Positions 8,395 through 17,398 are shown, numbered from the stretch's first letter. The stretch is DNA of 64,000 nucleotides from Peribacillus sp. FSL E2-0218 (GCF_037992945.1 NZ_CP150304.1:5098501-5162500), one strand, 5' to 3'. Notes: generated from the sequence alone by a model not told the origin. Program-made: numbers and translations.

Positions 8395-8602
8395 GGGTCG
8401 TTTTATCGTAATGGAATAATCCGGCCTTTTTCACCGATATTCCGGCCATTGGCCGACTTTTTCCGGTCTTTGATGTCGAATGAAAAAGGGACGATTTGTA
8501 AATTTTGAATTTACAATATATTCAGATAAATATATACTAAAAGCTGGTATCATAAAATTGGTAATTTAAAACCAAATCTTAAAAAGTGAAGGGGGAACCA
8601 CT

Positions 8603-8941
8603 TTGGCATCAAACGATTCAATTGCAAAACAAGCGGAAGTAAGCGCTTCCAAGGATTACAGTAAAATCGTCCAATCTCGATCGTTTCAAGAACTCCTGAA
8701 GAAAAAGCGCAATTTCATCGTCCCGCTATCCATCTTTTTCATGGTCTTTTATTTCACCTTACCCATCCTTACTTCCTATTCGAAAGTTCTTAACTCCAAT
8801 GCATTCGGGGACATCAGCTGGGCATGGGTCTTTGCTTTTGCCCAATTCATCATGACCTGGACCTTGTGCATCCTTTATTCCAGAAAAGCGGCCCGTTTTG
8901 ACGAATTGGTTGAAAAAATCGTTAAAGAAGCGAAAGGATAA
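8603..8941 (+). CDS. DUF485 small membrane protein (YjcH-like)
   Basis: The 112-aa protein has two membrane helices (about residues 38-58, VPLSIFFMVFYFTLPIL, and 72-92, ISWAWVFAFAQFIMTWTLCILY) with the DUF485 signature around the first. DUF485 proteins are encoded just upstream of acetate-type SSS symporters and are thought to be accessory subunits. The start is TTG at 8603 with AAGGGGG eight bases upstream. It ends 13 bp before the symporter start, so the two are co-translated. It is the first gene after the divergent efflux operon, with a 272-bp shared upstream region. Confidence 0.85.
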   Translation: MASNDSIAKQAEVSASKDYSKIVQSRSFQELLKKKRNFIVPLSIFFMVFYFTLPILTSYSKVLNSNAFGDISWAWVFAFAQFIMTWTLCILYSRKAARFDELVEKIVKEAKG

Positions 8942-8954
8942 GGGTGAAATAATC

Positions 8955-10493
8955 ATGAATATGCTCGCATTTATACTATTTTTACTCATCGTCGGCTTAA
9001 CATTGGTGATTACCTATTTTGCTTCTCGGCGCACAAAAACGACCGCCGACTTTTATACGGCGGACAGCAGCCTGTCTGGTTGGCAAAACGGCTGGGCGAT
9101 TGCAGGCGATTATATGTCTGCCGCCTCTTTTCTCGGGATCGCGGGGATGGTCGCACTGTCCGGTTTTGATGGTTTTTTCTACAGCATAGGATTTCTTGTC
9201 GCTTACCTGGTCGTTCTTTATATCGTGGCCGAACCGTTGCGTAACCTTGGGAAATATACGCTGGCGGATATGATTGCTGCCCGCTTCAATGAAAAGAAGG
9301 TGCGCGGGGTCGCTGCCCTTAACACCATATCCATATCCACTTTTTATATGATCGCCCAACTTGTCGGTGCAGGTGCCCTTATAAAACTCTTACTCGGAAT
9401 CGATTATCTGTACTCCGTTATCATCGTAGGCATTTTAATGACCGTTTATGTAGTATTCGGCGGGATGACGGCCACCAGCTGGGTCCAGATCGTCAAAGCC
9501 GTATTATTGATGGCAGGTACGTTCATCATCTCGCTGATCGTGTTGGCTAAATTCGACTTTAGTGTGATCGAGATGTTCAAGCAAATGAAAACAGCAACCC
9601 CTTTAGGGGGCGATTTCCTCAATCCGGGGAATAAATTCAAGGATCCATTGGATACCCTTTCCCTTAATTTGGCTCTCGTCCTCGGGACAGCGGGACTGCC
9701 TCACATTCTCATCCGATTCTTTACGGTAAAAGACGCCATCACTGCCAGGAAGTCCGTCGTTTATGCCACATGGATCATCGGAATCTTTTATATCATGACC
9801 ATTTTCCTTGGATTTGGAGCCGCGGCCTTTGTTGGTTATGACAAAATCATCGCGGCGAATGCTGCCGGCAATATGGCGGCTCCGCTGCTTGCCGATGCCA
9901 TCGGCGGCGACTTCCTGTTCGCCTTCGTGTCTGCAGTTGCCTTCGCTACCATCTTGGCGGTTGTGGCCGGACTCGTTCTATCGGCTGCCTCTGCCTTTGC
10001 CCATGATTTTTATGGCCATATCATTCGCAAAGGCCAGGCCACCGACAAAGAACAAGTCGTTGCGGCTCGCTGGGCATCAATCGGGGTGTCGGTCCTTTCC
10101 ATCATCCTTGCCTTGTTTGCCCAAAACATGAATGTCGCTTTCCTTGTATCCCTTGCCTTTGCAGTCGCTGCCAGTGCCAACCTGCCCATCATCATCTTCA
10201 CGGTATTCTGGAAACGCTTTAACACCGCCGGCGCTGTTACGGGGATGGTCGTCGGGCTAGCCAGTTCCTTGATTCTTGTTTTCCTTAGCCCCAATGTCTG
10301 GTCACCCATCGAGGGAGCCGCCATATTCGTAGGCGACCCAGTATTCCCGCTTGCCAATCCAGGCATCGTTTCGATTCCGATCGGCTTCATCGCCGCCATC
10401 GCCGGAACATTGCTGTCAAGCAAGAAAGCCGATGCCAAAAAATATGACGAGATCCTGGTGACGGCCAACACGGGAATGAAAGATCCTCTGTAA
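8955..10493 (+). CDS. Solute:sodium symporter, ActP-like (acetate/monocarboxylate)
   Basis: Integral membrane sodium symporter of 512 aa with about 13 hydrophobic segments. The SSS family features are clear: TADFYTADSSLSGWQNGWAIAGDYMSAASFLGI near the N-terminus, GTAGLPHILIRFFTVKDA in the middle, and AASANLPIIIFTVFWKRF in the C-terminal half. The pairing with DUF485 and these motifs match the ActP/YjcG subgroup that carries acetate and other short carboxylates. The start is ATG 8955 with AAGGGTGA upstream; a frame to 8898 would overlap the DUF485 gene. No acs gene is adjacent, so acetate is the family expectation rather than a shown substrate. A bidirectional terminator follows. Confidence 0.9.
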   Translation: MNMLAFILFLLIVGLTLVITYFASRRTKTTADFYTADSSLSGWQNGWAIAGDYMSAASFLGIAGMVALSGFDGFFYSIGFLVAYLVVLYIVAEPLRNLGKYTLADMIAARFNEKKVRGVAALNTISISTFYMIAQLVGAGALIKLLLGIDYLYSVIIVGILMTVYVVFGGMTATSWVQIVKAVLLMAGTFIISLIVLAKFDFSVIEMFKQMKTATPLGGDFLNPGNKFKDPLDTLSLNLALVLGTAGLPHILIRFFTVKDAITARKSVVYATWIIGIFYIMTIFLGFGAAAFVGYDKIIAANAAGNMAAPLLADAIGGDFLFAFVSAVAFATILAVVAGLVLSAASAFAHDFYGHIIRKGQATDKEQVVAARWASIGVSVLSIILALFAQNMNVAFLVSLAFAVAASANLPIIIFTVFWKRFNTAGAVTGMVVGLASSLILVFLSPNVWSPIEGAAIFVGDPVFPLANPGIVSIPIGFIAAIAGTLLSSKKADAKKYDEILVTANTGMKDPL

Positions 10494-10520
10494 GTGCGAA
10501 TCTTATTTTAAAATATTAAA

Positions 10521-10556
10521 AAGAGAAAGGATCTCAACTCTCCTTTCTCTTTTTTG
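10521..10556. terminator. Bidirectional terminator between actP-like and thrE-like genes
   Basis: The stem agagaaagga / tcctttctct is followed by tttttt on the plus strand and by TTTTTAATATTTT on the minus strand. It serves both convergent genes. Confidence 0.85.
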
Positions 10557-10557
10557 C

Positions 10558-11004
10558 CTACCTTCTTAATCTCATCTTTCTTCTATTGTACTTGATTACC
10601 AGTTGGTTCATCACTTCCGCAAAGATCAATCCCATCGCTATGGCTCCCGCCAGCATGAAAACCTTAGCGGCCAATTGAACCGCTACATAAAAGTCATTCA
10701 CGACAAAATGCTTCATGGCATTATAAGACAGGCCGCCCGGCACGAGGGGAATGATTCCCGATACATTGAATATGGTAATCGGTGTTTTAAACCTTTTAGC
10801 AAAATATTGACTGATGACCGCTACGACAAAGGCAGAGGCAAGAGTCGCTATGATGCTGTCTATCTCATTTTCAACCAAAAAATAATATAAGATCCATCCG
10901 ATCATCCCTACACAGCCACACTGGAACAATGAACTTTTCGGTACATTAAAGATGACTCCAAAGGCGGCAGAGGCAATGAAACTTGTTATAAGCTGTGCTA
11001 ACAT
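10558..11004 (-). CDS. Threonine/serine exporter family, small subunit (YjjB-like)
   Basis: A 148-aa membrane protein with about five helices and the motif IPLVPGGLSYNAMKHF, typical of the ThrE C-terminal (DUF3815) half. In E. coli YjjP and YjjB, and in many Firmicutes, the ThrE fold is split in two proteins; here the other half is the gene just upstream. ATG 11004 is preceded by GGGGAGGAGAAAGG; the longer frame to 11037 would overlap the partner gene. Threonine/serine export is known for Corynebacterium ThrE, and the yjj pair has been linked to dicarboxylate export, so the substrate is open. Confidence 0.85.
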   Translation of the reverse strand: MLAQLITSFIASAAFGVIFNVPKSSLFQCGCVGMIGWILYYFLVENEIDSIIATLASAFVVAVISQYFAKRFKTPITIFNVSGIIPLVPGGLSYNAMKHFVVNDFYVAVQLAAKVFMLAGAIAMGLIFAEVMNQLVIKYNRRKMRLRR

Positions 11005-11023
11005 CCTTTCTCCTCCCCAAAAC

Positions 11024-11779
11024 TCATAAGAAAACAAACGCAGCCGATATTCCTGCCCCTATCGCTAAAGCAGTCAAACCTGCGTCGGCTCCCTTGGATA
11101 GACCCGAAACTAAATGGCCTGCGATTAAATCCCTGGCTGCATTCGTAATTAACAGCCCTGGAACAAGCGGCATCACCGCACCAATGATGATCGTATCCAA
11201 GTGACTTCCTACGCCAATGTACACAAAGAATATGGCCGCCAAGCCCACCACTAATGAGGCAATGAATTCAGCGAAAAAACGAACCTCCAGTAACCTATGT
11301 AAATAAAGCAGACAGGAAAAGCCCATGCCACCCGCTATACAGGACCAGATGAAGTCATTCCATTGTCCTTGGAACATGATCAAGAAACATCCGCTCGCTA
11401 TGAAGGCAGCAAAGATCTGGCCCCAAAGGGGATAACCCATTCCCGCCCTTTCAATTTCCTTTAACCGTAAAAAAGCCTCCGCTGGTGTCATTTCCTTGCT
11501 CGAAATGCTCCGGGAAATGCTATTGACCAAGGTTACCTTGTGTAAATCCGTAGACCGCGTGGAAACCCGGATCAATTTGGAAGCCGGGTGCATGCCATCC
11601 AAGGAAAAAATGATTCCCGTAGGGGTCGAGAAGCTGTGTGAATCCCCACATCCAAACGCTGCAGCAATTCTGACCATCGTATCTTCCACACGTGAGGTTT
11701 CCGCCCCGTTCTGGAGCATGATTTTCCCCGCAAGTAAACAAACATCTATAATTTCATTGTATGGCAACTGTTCATCCAT
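11024..11779 (-). CDS. Threonine/serine exporter family, large subunit (YjjP-like)
   Basis: A 251-aa protein with a cytosolic N-terminal domain (about 1-120, LLAGKIMLQNGAETSRVEDTM, the ThrE signature including the conserved GAET) and about five membrane helices (130-250) containing IGAVMPLVPGLLITNAARD, a second ThrE motif. It pairs with the small subunit 19 bp downstream. I start at ATG 11779 (MDEQLPYNE) with GAGAGGAT upstream; the open frame to 11830 lacks a better site. Function by family is efflux of small amino acids or carboxylates. Confidence 0.88.
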   Translation of the reverse strand: MDEQLPYNEIIDVCLLAGKIMLQNGAETSRVEDTMVRIAAAFGCGDSHSFSTPTGIIFSLDGMHPASKLIRVSTRSTDLHKVTLVNSISRSISSKEMTPAEAFLRLKEIERAGMGYPLWGQIFAAFIASGCFLIMFQGQWNDFIWSCIAGGMGFSCLLYLHRLLEVRFFAEFIASLVVGLAAIFFVYIGVGSHLDTIIIGAVMPLVPGLLITNAARDLIAGHLVSGLSKGADAGLTALAIGAGISAAFVFL

Positions 11780-12196
11780 TTTATCCTCTCCATCACTTTC
11801 CCTGTAAGTTTCTCTCATTCTAAGAATCACGAACTTACCAGCTTAAATCCACCTCATAATAGCCCAATTCCCGTGAAAAGGATATAAAAATGTTCATGCA
11901 GGACTTGCATTAGTTCCAGTATTCCCTTTATTGCATGCTGAAATCACTTAAATTGTTGAAATTGAGAGCTTCCGGAAGCAATTGAAACAAATCTCTCTTA
12001 CAAAGGTTCAGTTTGGATAATTGTAGTAAAATAAAGATGGGTTTAAGTGGACTCATTTTCCGCATTCCATCTATTTACTACTATTAATTTCTCTTTTTTT
12101 ACTTGTTAATCAAGATTTTATGAAAGTGATAAGCTTTTATACAGTAAGTATATACATATCCTTCAAGCATTGGCTTCGATTTCAAAGGAGGGAAAT
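11780..12196. other. Intergenic region without recognisable gene
   Basis: AT-rich, stop-rich stretch between the ThrE genes and the 45-aa peptide gene. I see no ORF with a ribosome binding site, no clear hairpin with a T-tract and no confident promoter. It must contain the divergent promoters for both neighbours. Confidence 0.5.
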
Positions 12197-12334
12197 ATGG
12201 AAATTCTAATTGGAATGGCTCTTATACTAATCGTATTTTTTTCTTCAAATATCATTGAAAAAAGATTAAAGAATATAGAAAAACAAAATATCCGTGTAAT
12301 AGAGAACTTAGAAGAAATTAGAGATAAGGAATAG
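12197..12334 (+). CDS. 45-residue single-pass membrane peptide
   Basis: An ATG with AAAGGAGGG six bases upstream opens a 46-codon frame. The product starts MEILIGMALILIVFFSSN, a hydrophobic helix, then a charged amphipathic tail (EKRLKNIEKQNIRVIENLEEIRDKE) that looks like a short coiled coil. The strong SD, the clean membrane-plus-coil pattern and a following hairpin (12386-12405) favour a real gene. I do not recognise a family. Such DUF-like peptides are common in Bacillaceae. Confidence 0.6.
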   Translation: MEILIGMALILIVFFSSNIIEKRLKNIEKQNIRVIENLEEIRDKE

Positions 12335-12385
12335 TGCGGTTTTCATTAATCCAGCTGACTGAATCCTCCCCTTTCTCCTCCTTAT

Positions 12386-12409
12386 AACAGGTGAAAAAAC
12401 CTGTTCTTT
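12386..12409 (+). terminator. Possible terminator after the 45-aa peptide gene
   Basis: A 7-bp stem aacaggt / acctgtt with a 6-nt A-rich loop, followed by cttta. The T-tract is short. Confidence 0.45.
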
Positions 12410-12533
12410 AGACCAAGAAAATAGAAAATAAAAATTTATTTTTAAAAATAGTGATCCAAACCCATCCCTCTCCCCGTTTATTAGGTGTAAAGAAAAACGG
12501 AGTGAAACATTATGAATGAGGAGAGTGGATAAA

Positions 12534-13877
12534 ATGAGATTGAGTAAAAAATTTATTATTCCTGTATTAGGTGCTTCACTACTAATGCCAACGATGGCCA
12601 ACGTAAGTGCTGCAGAAATGAAACCAACGGCGGTGACACCGGCAGCCGATTTACGGGCTGACCTGGACTACTTATTATCTGAGCACTTCACATTGGCAGT
12701 AGCAGCAATGACAACGGCTTACGAAGGATCTAAAGATGCAGACGAAGCATTCAAGGCCCTGGATCAAAATGCAGTCGATATGGAACCAGCCATTGCCTCC
12801 ATTTATGGAGAGAAAGGCGCAGCTGAATTTGAGAGAATCTTCCGGGAGCATAACAACTATACAGATGATTTTGTGAAAGCGACAAAGGATAATGATGAAG
12901 CTGCCATGGCTGAAGTAGATAAAGAAGTGGAACAATTCGTAAACGAATTTGCCAAGTTTTTAAGTACAGCGACTGAAGGTAAACTACCTGAAGCTGCAGC
13001 CAAAGAAGCGCTTCGCATGCATGAAGAACAAGTAAAAGAAACATTTGAAGACTACGTAGAAGGCGATTATGAAGGTGCTGCCAAAACATATCGTGAAGGC
13101 TTCCAACATATGTTCGACATCAGTAAAGCGTTATCCACTTCCATTGTAACGCAAATGCCGGATAAATTTGAAAATTCAAAAGCGGACACACCTGCCGCTG
13201 ATTTACGGTCTACATTGAATAGTTTGACAGCTGAACACTTTGCTTTAGCAACAATGGGCATGCAAAAAGGCTTCGAAGGGGCAAAGGACTATGATTATAT
13301 TGGATGGTCTGAAAATGTCAATACAGCTGATTTCAAAGCAGCGATCGGTTCAGTATATGGTGATGAAGGTGCCGCCCAATTCGAAAAAATTTGGCAGGGA
13401 GATCACATCAATGCCCAAGCTGAATTCGTTAGTGCACAAATAAAAGACGATAAAGCAGGCGAACAGGCCGCAAAAGATAAGCTCCATAAATTTGCACAAG
13501 AGTTTGGTACATTCCTAGGTAGTGCAACAGGAGAGAATCTGCCAACGAAGGCAGCTCAAGAAGCGGTTAAAGCGCATGAAGATACTGTCATCAAAACGTT
13601 TGAACAATATGTAGCGGGTGACTATGCTGGAAGCTATGACACATACCGTGAAGGGTACAAATTAATGTTTGGTGTCGGTCAAGCGCTTGGCGATGCGATT
13701 GTAAAGCAAAACCCAGACAAGTTTGCCGGAACGGCGATGCCATCCGATATGCCTAAAACGGGCATGGGCGGTGCTTCCGAACAAACAACGAACCCACTAA
13801 CGGTCATTTGGACAGCGTTAGGTTCATTAGCCGCGTTAATGGCAGTAGTGGTCGTACGTAAAAGAAAACTGTCTTAA
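12534..13877 (+). CDS. Sortase-anchored surface protein with two tandem helical domains
   Basis: A 447-aa exported protein. Residues 1-26 form a signal peptide (KKFIIPVLGASLLMPTMANVSAAE). Two related domains follow (about residues 34-205 and 217-395), each opening with TPAADLR and containing EHF-LA, a GAA-FE segment, a HE--V--TFE-YV-GDY segment and a YREG segment. The C-terminus has MPKTG, a hydrophobic helix and RKRK, a cell-wall sorting signal in which Leu is replaced by Met. Histidines recur in equivalent helices (EHF, and HE before TFE), which would suit a metal-binding four-helix bundle, but no family was recognised. ATG 12534 has GAGGAG upstream. The sortase gene follows after a terminator, so it is the likely anchoring enzyme. 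Confidence 0.85.
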   Translation: MRLSKKFIIPVLGASLLMPTMANVSAAEMKPTAVTPAADLRADLDYLLSEHFTLAVAAMTTAYEGSKDADEAFKALDQNAVDMEPAIASIYGEKGAAEFERIFREHNNYTDDFVKATKDNDEAAMAEVDKEVEQFVNEFAKFLSTATEGKLPEAAAKEALRMHEEQVKETFEDYVEGDYEGAAKTYREGFQHMFDISKALSTSIVTQMPDKFENSKADTPAADLRSTLNSLTAEHFALATMGMQKGFEGAKDYDYIGWSENVNTADFKAAIGSVYGDEGAAQFEKIWQGDHINAQAEFVSAQIKDDKAGEQAAKDKLHKFAQEFGTFLGSATGENLPTKAAQEAVKAHEDTVIKTFEQYVAGDYAGSYDTYREGYKLMFGVGQALGDAIVKQNPDKFAGTAMPSDMPKTGMGGASEQTTNPLTVIWTALGSLAALMAVVVVRKRKLS

Positions 13878-13913
13878 TAAGAAAAAACAAATTTTCCTTA
13901 CCCTATATAATAA

Positions 13914-13948
13914 TGAAAAAAAGAGAGTGTAATCTCTCTTTTTTTTTT
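13914..13948 (+). terminator. Terminator after the surface-protein gene
   Basis: The stem aaaagagag / ctctctttt with a 6-nt loop is followed by a run of ten T residues. It separates the surface-protein and sortase genes. Confidence 0.85.
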
Positions 13949-13978
13949 CAAATTGAGTGATTGAAATGAGGTCATGAT

Positions 13979-14935
13979 ATGAATAAACTAATTCATTTCG
14001 CTTGTTTTATCTTAATAGCCATTATTCTAGTAAGTGGAACGATTTATGTGAAACAATTAATGGTTCAAGCATCAGAAACGAAAGAGCAGGATATGAAACA
14101 GGTTAAAGAAATACAAAAGGAAAACTTAAAAAACCGCGTCACACTTGCAGAAGAATTCACGGTATTAAAGGAGCATAAGACAGAAAAAAAACCGCTCAAT
14201 AAAAAATTCACTGGCATTATCCCAACGGATATAGCCATTCCTTCCATTGATGTGAATGCTTCAATCGAGCAAGTCGGTTTATTGGAAACAGGGCAAATGG
14301 ATGCCCCTTCCACTGAAGACGGTGTCGCTTGGTTTGAACCTGGTTCAAAACCAGGGGTGAAAGGGAATGCAGTATTGGCAGGGCATGTAGACAGCAAGAC
14401 AGGACCCGCCATTTTTTATCATTTGAAAGACCTCGAAAAAGGCGATGAAATTACGGTTAAGGACAAACAAGGAACAAAACTCACATTTGTGGTGAAAAAG
14501 AAACAAAGCTACCCACGAGACAAAGCCCCTCTTAACGAAATCTTCGGATATAGCAAAGGGCGCCATTTGAACTTAATTACATGCACAGGCACCTTCGACC
14601 GATCAAAAGGCACGCATCAGGAACGATTGGTCGTATATGCAGAATTAAAGGAAGAAGAAGCGATGCAGCTTGAAAATGAAGCGAAGCTGCCAGATTCGCC
14701 AACGAACGTAAAAATAAGCGGTGATTTGTTATCCTGGTATGCCGTACGAGAAGGAAACATTATTGGCTACCGGATATACAAAAAAGTGCCTGGAGGGACA
14801 TTCACGCACATTGGAAGCATCTCAGAGTACGAACGTAAAAGTTATGTAGATAAAAATGCCTCAAAAGCTCATTATTATGTAACAGCCGTTAATGAATATG
14901 GGCAGGAATCCGCTCCATCCAGCATTGCCGAATGA
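13979..14935 (+). CDS. Class F-type sortase with C-terminal fibronectin-III-like domain
   Basis: Transpeptidase that anchors LPXTG-type proteins to the wall; 318 aa. An N-terminal membrane segment (5-24) is followed by a linker rich in Lys/Glu and a sortase domain (about 75-225). Catalytic residues are visible: His in LAGHVDSKTGPAIFYHL, Cys in LNLITCTGTF and Arg in HQERLVVYAE. The GPAIFYHL and LITCTG forms match class F (and some class D) sortases. The unusual part is the tail (about 236-318): SPTNVKISGDLLSWYAV, then GYRIYKKVPGG and YYVTAVNEYGQES, which is a fibronectin type III pattern. The MPKTG surface protein just upstream is the natural substrate. ATG 13979 has GAGGT upstream. Confidence 0.88.
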   Translation: MNKLIHFACFILIAIILVSGTIYVKQLMVQASETKEQDMKQVKEIQKENLKNRVTLAEEFTVLKEHKTEKKPLNKKFTGIIPTDIAIPSIDVNASIEQVGLLETGQMDAPSTEDGVAWFEPGSKPGVKGNAVLAGHVDSKTGPAIFYHLKDLEKGDEITVKDKQGTKLTFVVKKKQSYPRDKAPLNEIFGYSKGRHLNLITCTGTFDRSKGTHQERLVVYAELKEEEAMQLENEAKLPDSPTNVKISGDLLSWYAVREGNIIGYRIYKKVPGGTFTHIGSISEYERKSYVDKNASKAHYYVTAVNEYGQESAPSSIAE

Positions 14936-15059
14936 TAAAGGCCCACTGTTAAAAGTGAACTTTAGATACCACTTTCAAGGATCGTATTCGGTATTGAACC
15001 GGACCGGTCCTTTTACTTTTGCCTTCCACCGCTGTAATCAGCTCCTGATCGTTACGGAA

Positions 15060-15100
15060 GGTGCGAAAATCCCGCTTAGCGATACGCTTCCTTTCGCACC
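15060..15100. repeat. Inverted repeat in the convergent sortase/hydrolase spacer
   Basis: ggtgcgaaa and tttcgcacc form a perfect 9-bp outer stem around a 23-nt interior that itself has a short dyad (agcgatacgct). No T-tract follows on either strand, so it is not a classical terminator, though it lies where the two convergent genes end. Confidence 0.5.
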
Positions 15101-15136
15101 CCCGAATTTCTTAGCCATTGGAAACGGGGAAAATGC

Positions 15137-15958
15137 TTATCCTCCAGCCCTTCCTATTCCTTTTTGAATAAAGGCATCGATGGTTTTGTTAAACAAATCG
15201 CTTTCTTCCAAAAAAGGACAATGGCAGCTATCTTCGAAGATTACGAGTTGGGATTCCGGGATATGTTCATGCAAATGCTCCCCTGCAGCAACAGGAATCA
15301 CTTTTTCCTCCCTTCCAAAACAAAGAAGCGTGGGAACGGTAATTTGGGGCAGGAATTCACGATAATCAACGATTGATTGGTCGAATAGAATGCTGCTGGC
15401 AATAGATTCAGGCATTCTCGTTACTTCCCCGAGCATCCAATTTGCATCCTCCGCGGATAATTCGTTTTTAAACATGGAGGATAGGAAGGTTTGTAAAAAA
15501 GGCGTGCGATTCGTTTGGATCTCCGTCATGAAGGCGATCAATGTGCCAATGTCAAATGCACCAATATCAAAGTCAGGCCATTTAAAATCAGAAGCCAGCT
15601 CATCGACGATCACGGTTGAATGGACATTCCCCCCGCCGAATTGCTTCAGGTAATCCCAGACGACAAAAGCCCCCATCGACCAGCCGACAAGGATGACATC
15701 CTTCAATCCCCGTTCAGTAATGAACGCATGGAGATCCTTTGCATATACGGAAACCGTATTTCCGTAATGAACTTGGTTTGATTTTCCATGACTTCTTAAA
15801 TCAAGCAATATCGTGCGATAATTTTGGGAGAAGTATGGAAGTTGCTTTGTAAAGAAGCGACTGCTCATCCATACTCCATGGATAAAAATGATTGGCCGGC
15901 CCTGTCCCTTTTCTTCATAAAATAGCCGGACACCCTCTTCCACATCAAAAAATGTCAT
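15137..15958 (-). CDS. Alpha/beta-fold hydrolase
   Basis: A 273-aa soluble protein with the alpha/beta hydrolase fold: oxyanion region IFIHGVWMSSRFF (about 27-39), LLDLRSHGKS, nucleophile elbow GWSMGA with Ser near residue 94, acid residue probably in CFGREEKVIP, and catalytic His in EDSCHCPFLEE (about 252). The pattern is like haloperoxidase/esterase (BioH, RsbQ-like) proteins. Substrate is unknown. GGAGGAGTAAT precedes the ATG. It is a single gene, convergent with the sortase. Confidence 0.85.
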   Translation of the reverse strand: MTFFDVEEGVRLFYEEKGQGRPIIFIHGVWMSSRFFTKQLPYFSQNYRTILLDLRSHGKSNQVHYGNTVSVYAKDLHAFITERGLKDVILVGWSMGAFVVWDYLKQFGGGNVHSTVIVDELASDFKWPDFDIGAFDIGTLIAFMTEIQTNRTPFLQTFLSSMFKNELSAEDANWMLGEVTRMPESIASSILFDQSIVDYREFLPQITVPTLLCFGREEKVIPVAAGEHLHEHIPESQLVIFEDSCHCPFLEESDLFNKTIDAFIQKGIGRAGG

Positions 15959-16123
15959 ATTACTCCTCCTTACCCACGCTTTTCATTCTTTCTTCTTATT
16001 ATGTATTGCGTTTCGCCTTTTAACATTCCTTCCTTTAAAAATATATTGTCAAACCTTCATCTAAAGTTGATAATGAAGTATATTTTTATTGATTATCTTC
16101 ATCCTGAAAGGACGGAATTTTTC

Positions 16124-17392
16124 ATGAAGAGCTTTTTTAAAAACTATCGATCCTCATTGATCCTACTCACTGCCATCATTATCGGTGGGATAGCAGGCGT
16201 CGTTTTCGGTGAGAAAACCTCGGTCATACAACCGCTGGGAGACTTATTCCTAAATCTGATGTTCACGATCATCGTTCCCTTGGTATTTTTCAGCATCGCT
16301 TCGGCCATTGCCAATATGAGTGGAATGAACCGCCTCGGAAAAATCATGGGCAGCATCGTGATCGTTTTCCTGACGACAGCCGCATTGGCTGCCGTGATTG
16401 GATTCATTGGGACAACCATCATAAACCCTTTGGAGGGCACAGATACGACAGCCATCAAAGAATTGATGGAAAACAGTTCCCCTGAGGAAAAGGTTGAAGA
16501 AGTTTCTTTCTTCAGTCAACTGGTCAACACTGTAACCGTATCCGATTTTCCCGAACTGTTCTCCAGGAGCAATATGCTCCAGCTTATCGTTTTCTCGGTA
16601 TTAATTGGACTTTCTACTGCACTTGTCGGCGAGAAGGCTAGACCGATCACCGAATTTTTAACAGCTGGAACGGCAGTCATGATGAAGGTCGTGAAGATCG
16701 TCATGTACTATGCACCCATTGGACTTGGCGCTTATTTTGCGACGATCATCGGACAGCTCGGGCCGCAGATTTTGGAGGGCTATGCCCGTACCTTCGTTCT
16801 TTATCTCGTCTTAGCTTTAATTTATTATTTTGGCTTCTTCACTTTGTATGCCTTCATCGCAGGAGGGAAGGATGGCGTCAAATTATTTTGGAAAAATGCC
16901 TTGGCACCATCAATTACAGCCATCGCTACGTGCTCCAGTGCCGCGTGCATTCCAGTCAATCTGGAATCAGTCAAGAAAATGGGCGTGCCAAAGGATATTG
17001 CGGAAACGGTCATTCCACTCGGAGCCAACACTCATAAGGATGGGTCCGTATTTGGCGGGGTTCTGAAAATCGTATTCCTATTCAGCTTATTCGGTAAGGA
17101 TATGACCAGCATTTCAAGCATATTGAGCATCCTTGCCGTTGCCTTTTTGGTTGGTGCTGTCATGGGTGCCATTCCTGGAGGAGGGATGATCGGGGAAATG
17201 CTGATTCTCAGCGTATTCGGCTTCCCGGTTGAAGTTTTGCCGATCATTGCCGTTATATCGACGATAATCGATGCACCTGCTACACTGTTGAACTCAACAG
17301 GAAACACAGTTTGTGCCATGCTCGTGTCACGGCTCGTCGAGGGCAAGAACTGGTTAAAGCAAGCTTTTATTAAAGAAGATTCGGCCTTATGA
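16124..17392 (+). CDS. Dicarboxylate/amino acid:cation symporter (DAACS family)
   Basis: Sodium- or proton-coupled carrier of the glutamate transporter fold, 422 aa, with eight expected helices and two hairpins. The tip of hairpin 1 reads SSAACIPVN and the conserved TM7 motif is PLGANTHKDGS, which replaces the PLGATINMDG form of GltP/GltT. HP2 carries GGGMIGEM and TM8 has DAPATLLNSTGN. The changed TM7 motif suggests a substrate subgroup distinct from classical GltP. ATG 16124 (MKSFFKNYRSS) is the family-like start, with AAAGGACGG upstream; the frame to 16001 has no conserved extension. A strong terminator follows, so it is monocistronic. Confidence 0.9.
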   Translation: MKSFFKNYRSSLILLTAIIIGGIAGVVFGEKTSVIQPLGDLFLNLMFTIIVPLVFFSIASAIANMSGMNRLGKIMGSIVIVFLTTAALAAVIGFIGTTIINPLEGTDTTAIKELMENSSPEEKVEEVSFFSQLVNTVTVSDFPELFSRSNMLQLIVFSVLIGLSTALVGEKARPITEFLTAGTAVMMKVVKIVMYYAPIGLGAYFATIIGQLGPQILEGYARTFVLYLVLALIYYFGFFTLYAFIAGGKDGVKLFWKNALAPSITAIATCSSAACIPVNLESVKKMGVPKDIAETVIPLGANTHKDGSVFGGVLKIVFLFSLFGKDMTSISSILSILAVAFLVGAVMGAIPGGGMIGEMLILSVFGFPVEVLPIIAVISTIIDAPATLLNSTGNTVCAMLVSRLVEGKNWLKQAFIKEDSAL

Positions 17393-17398
17393 TCGAAT

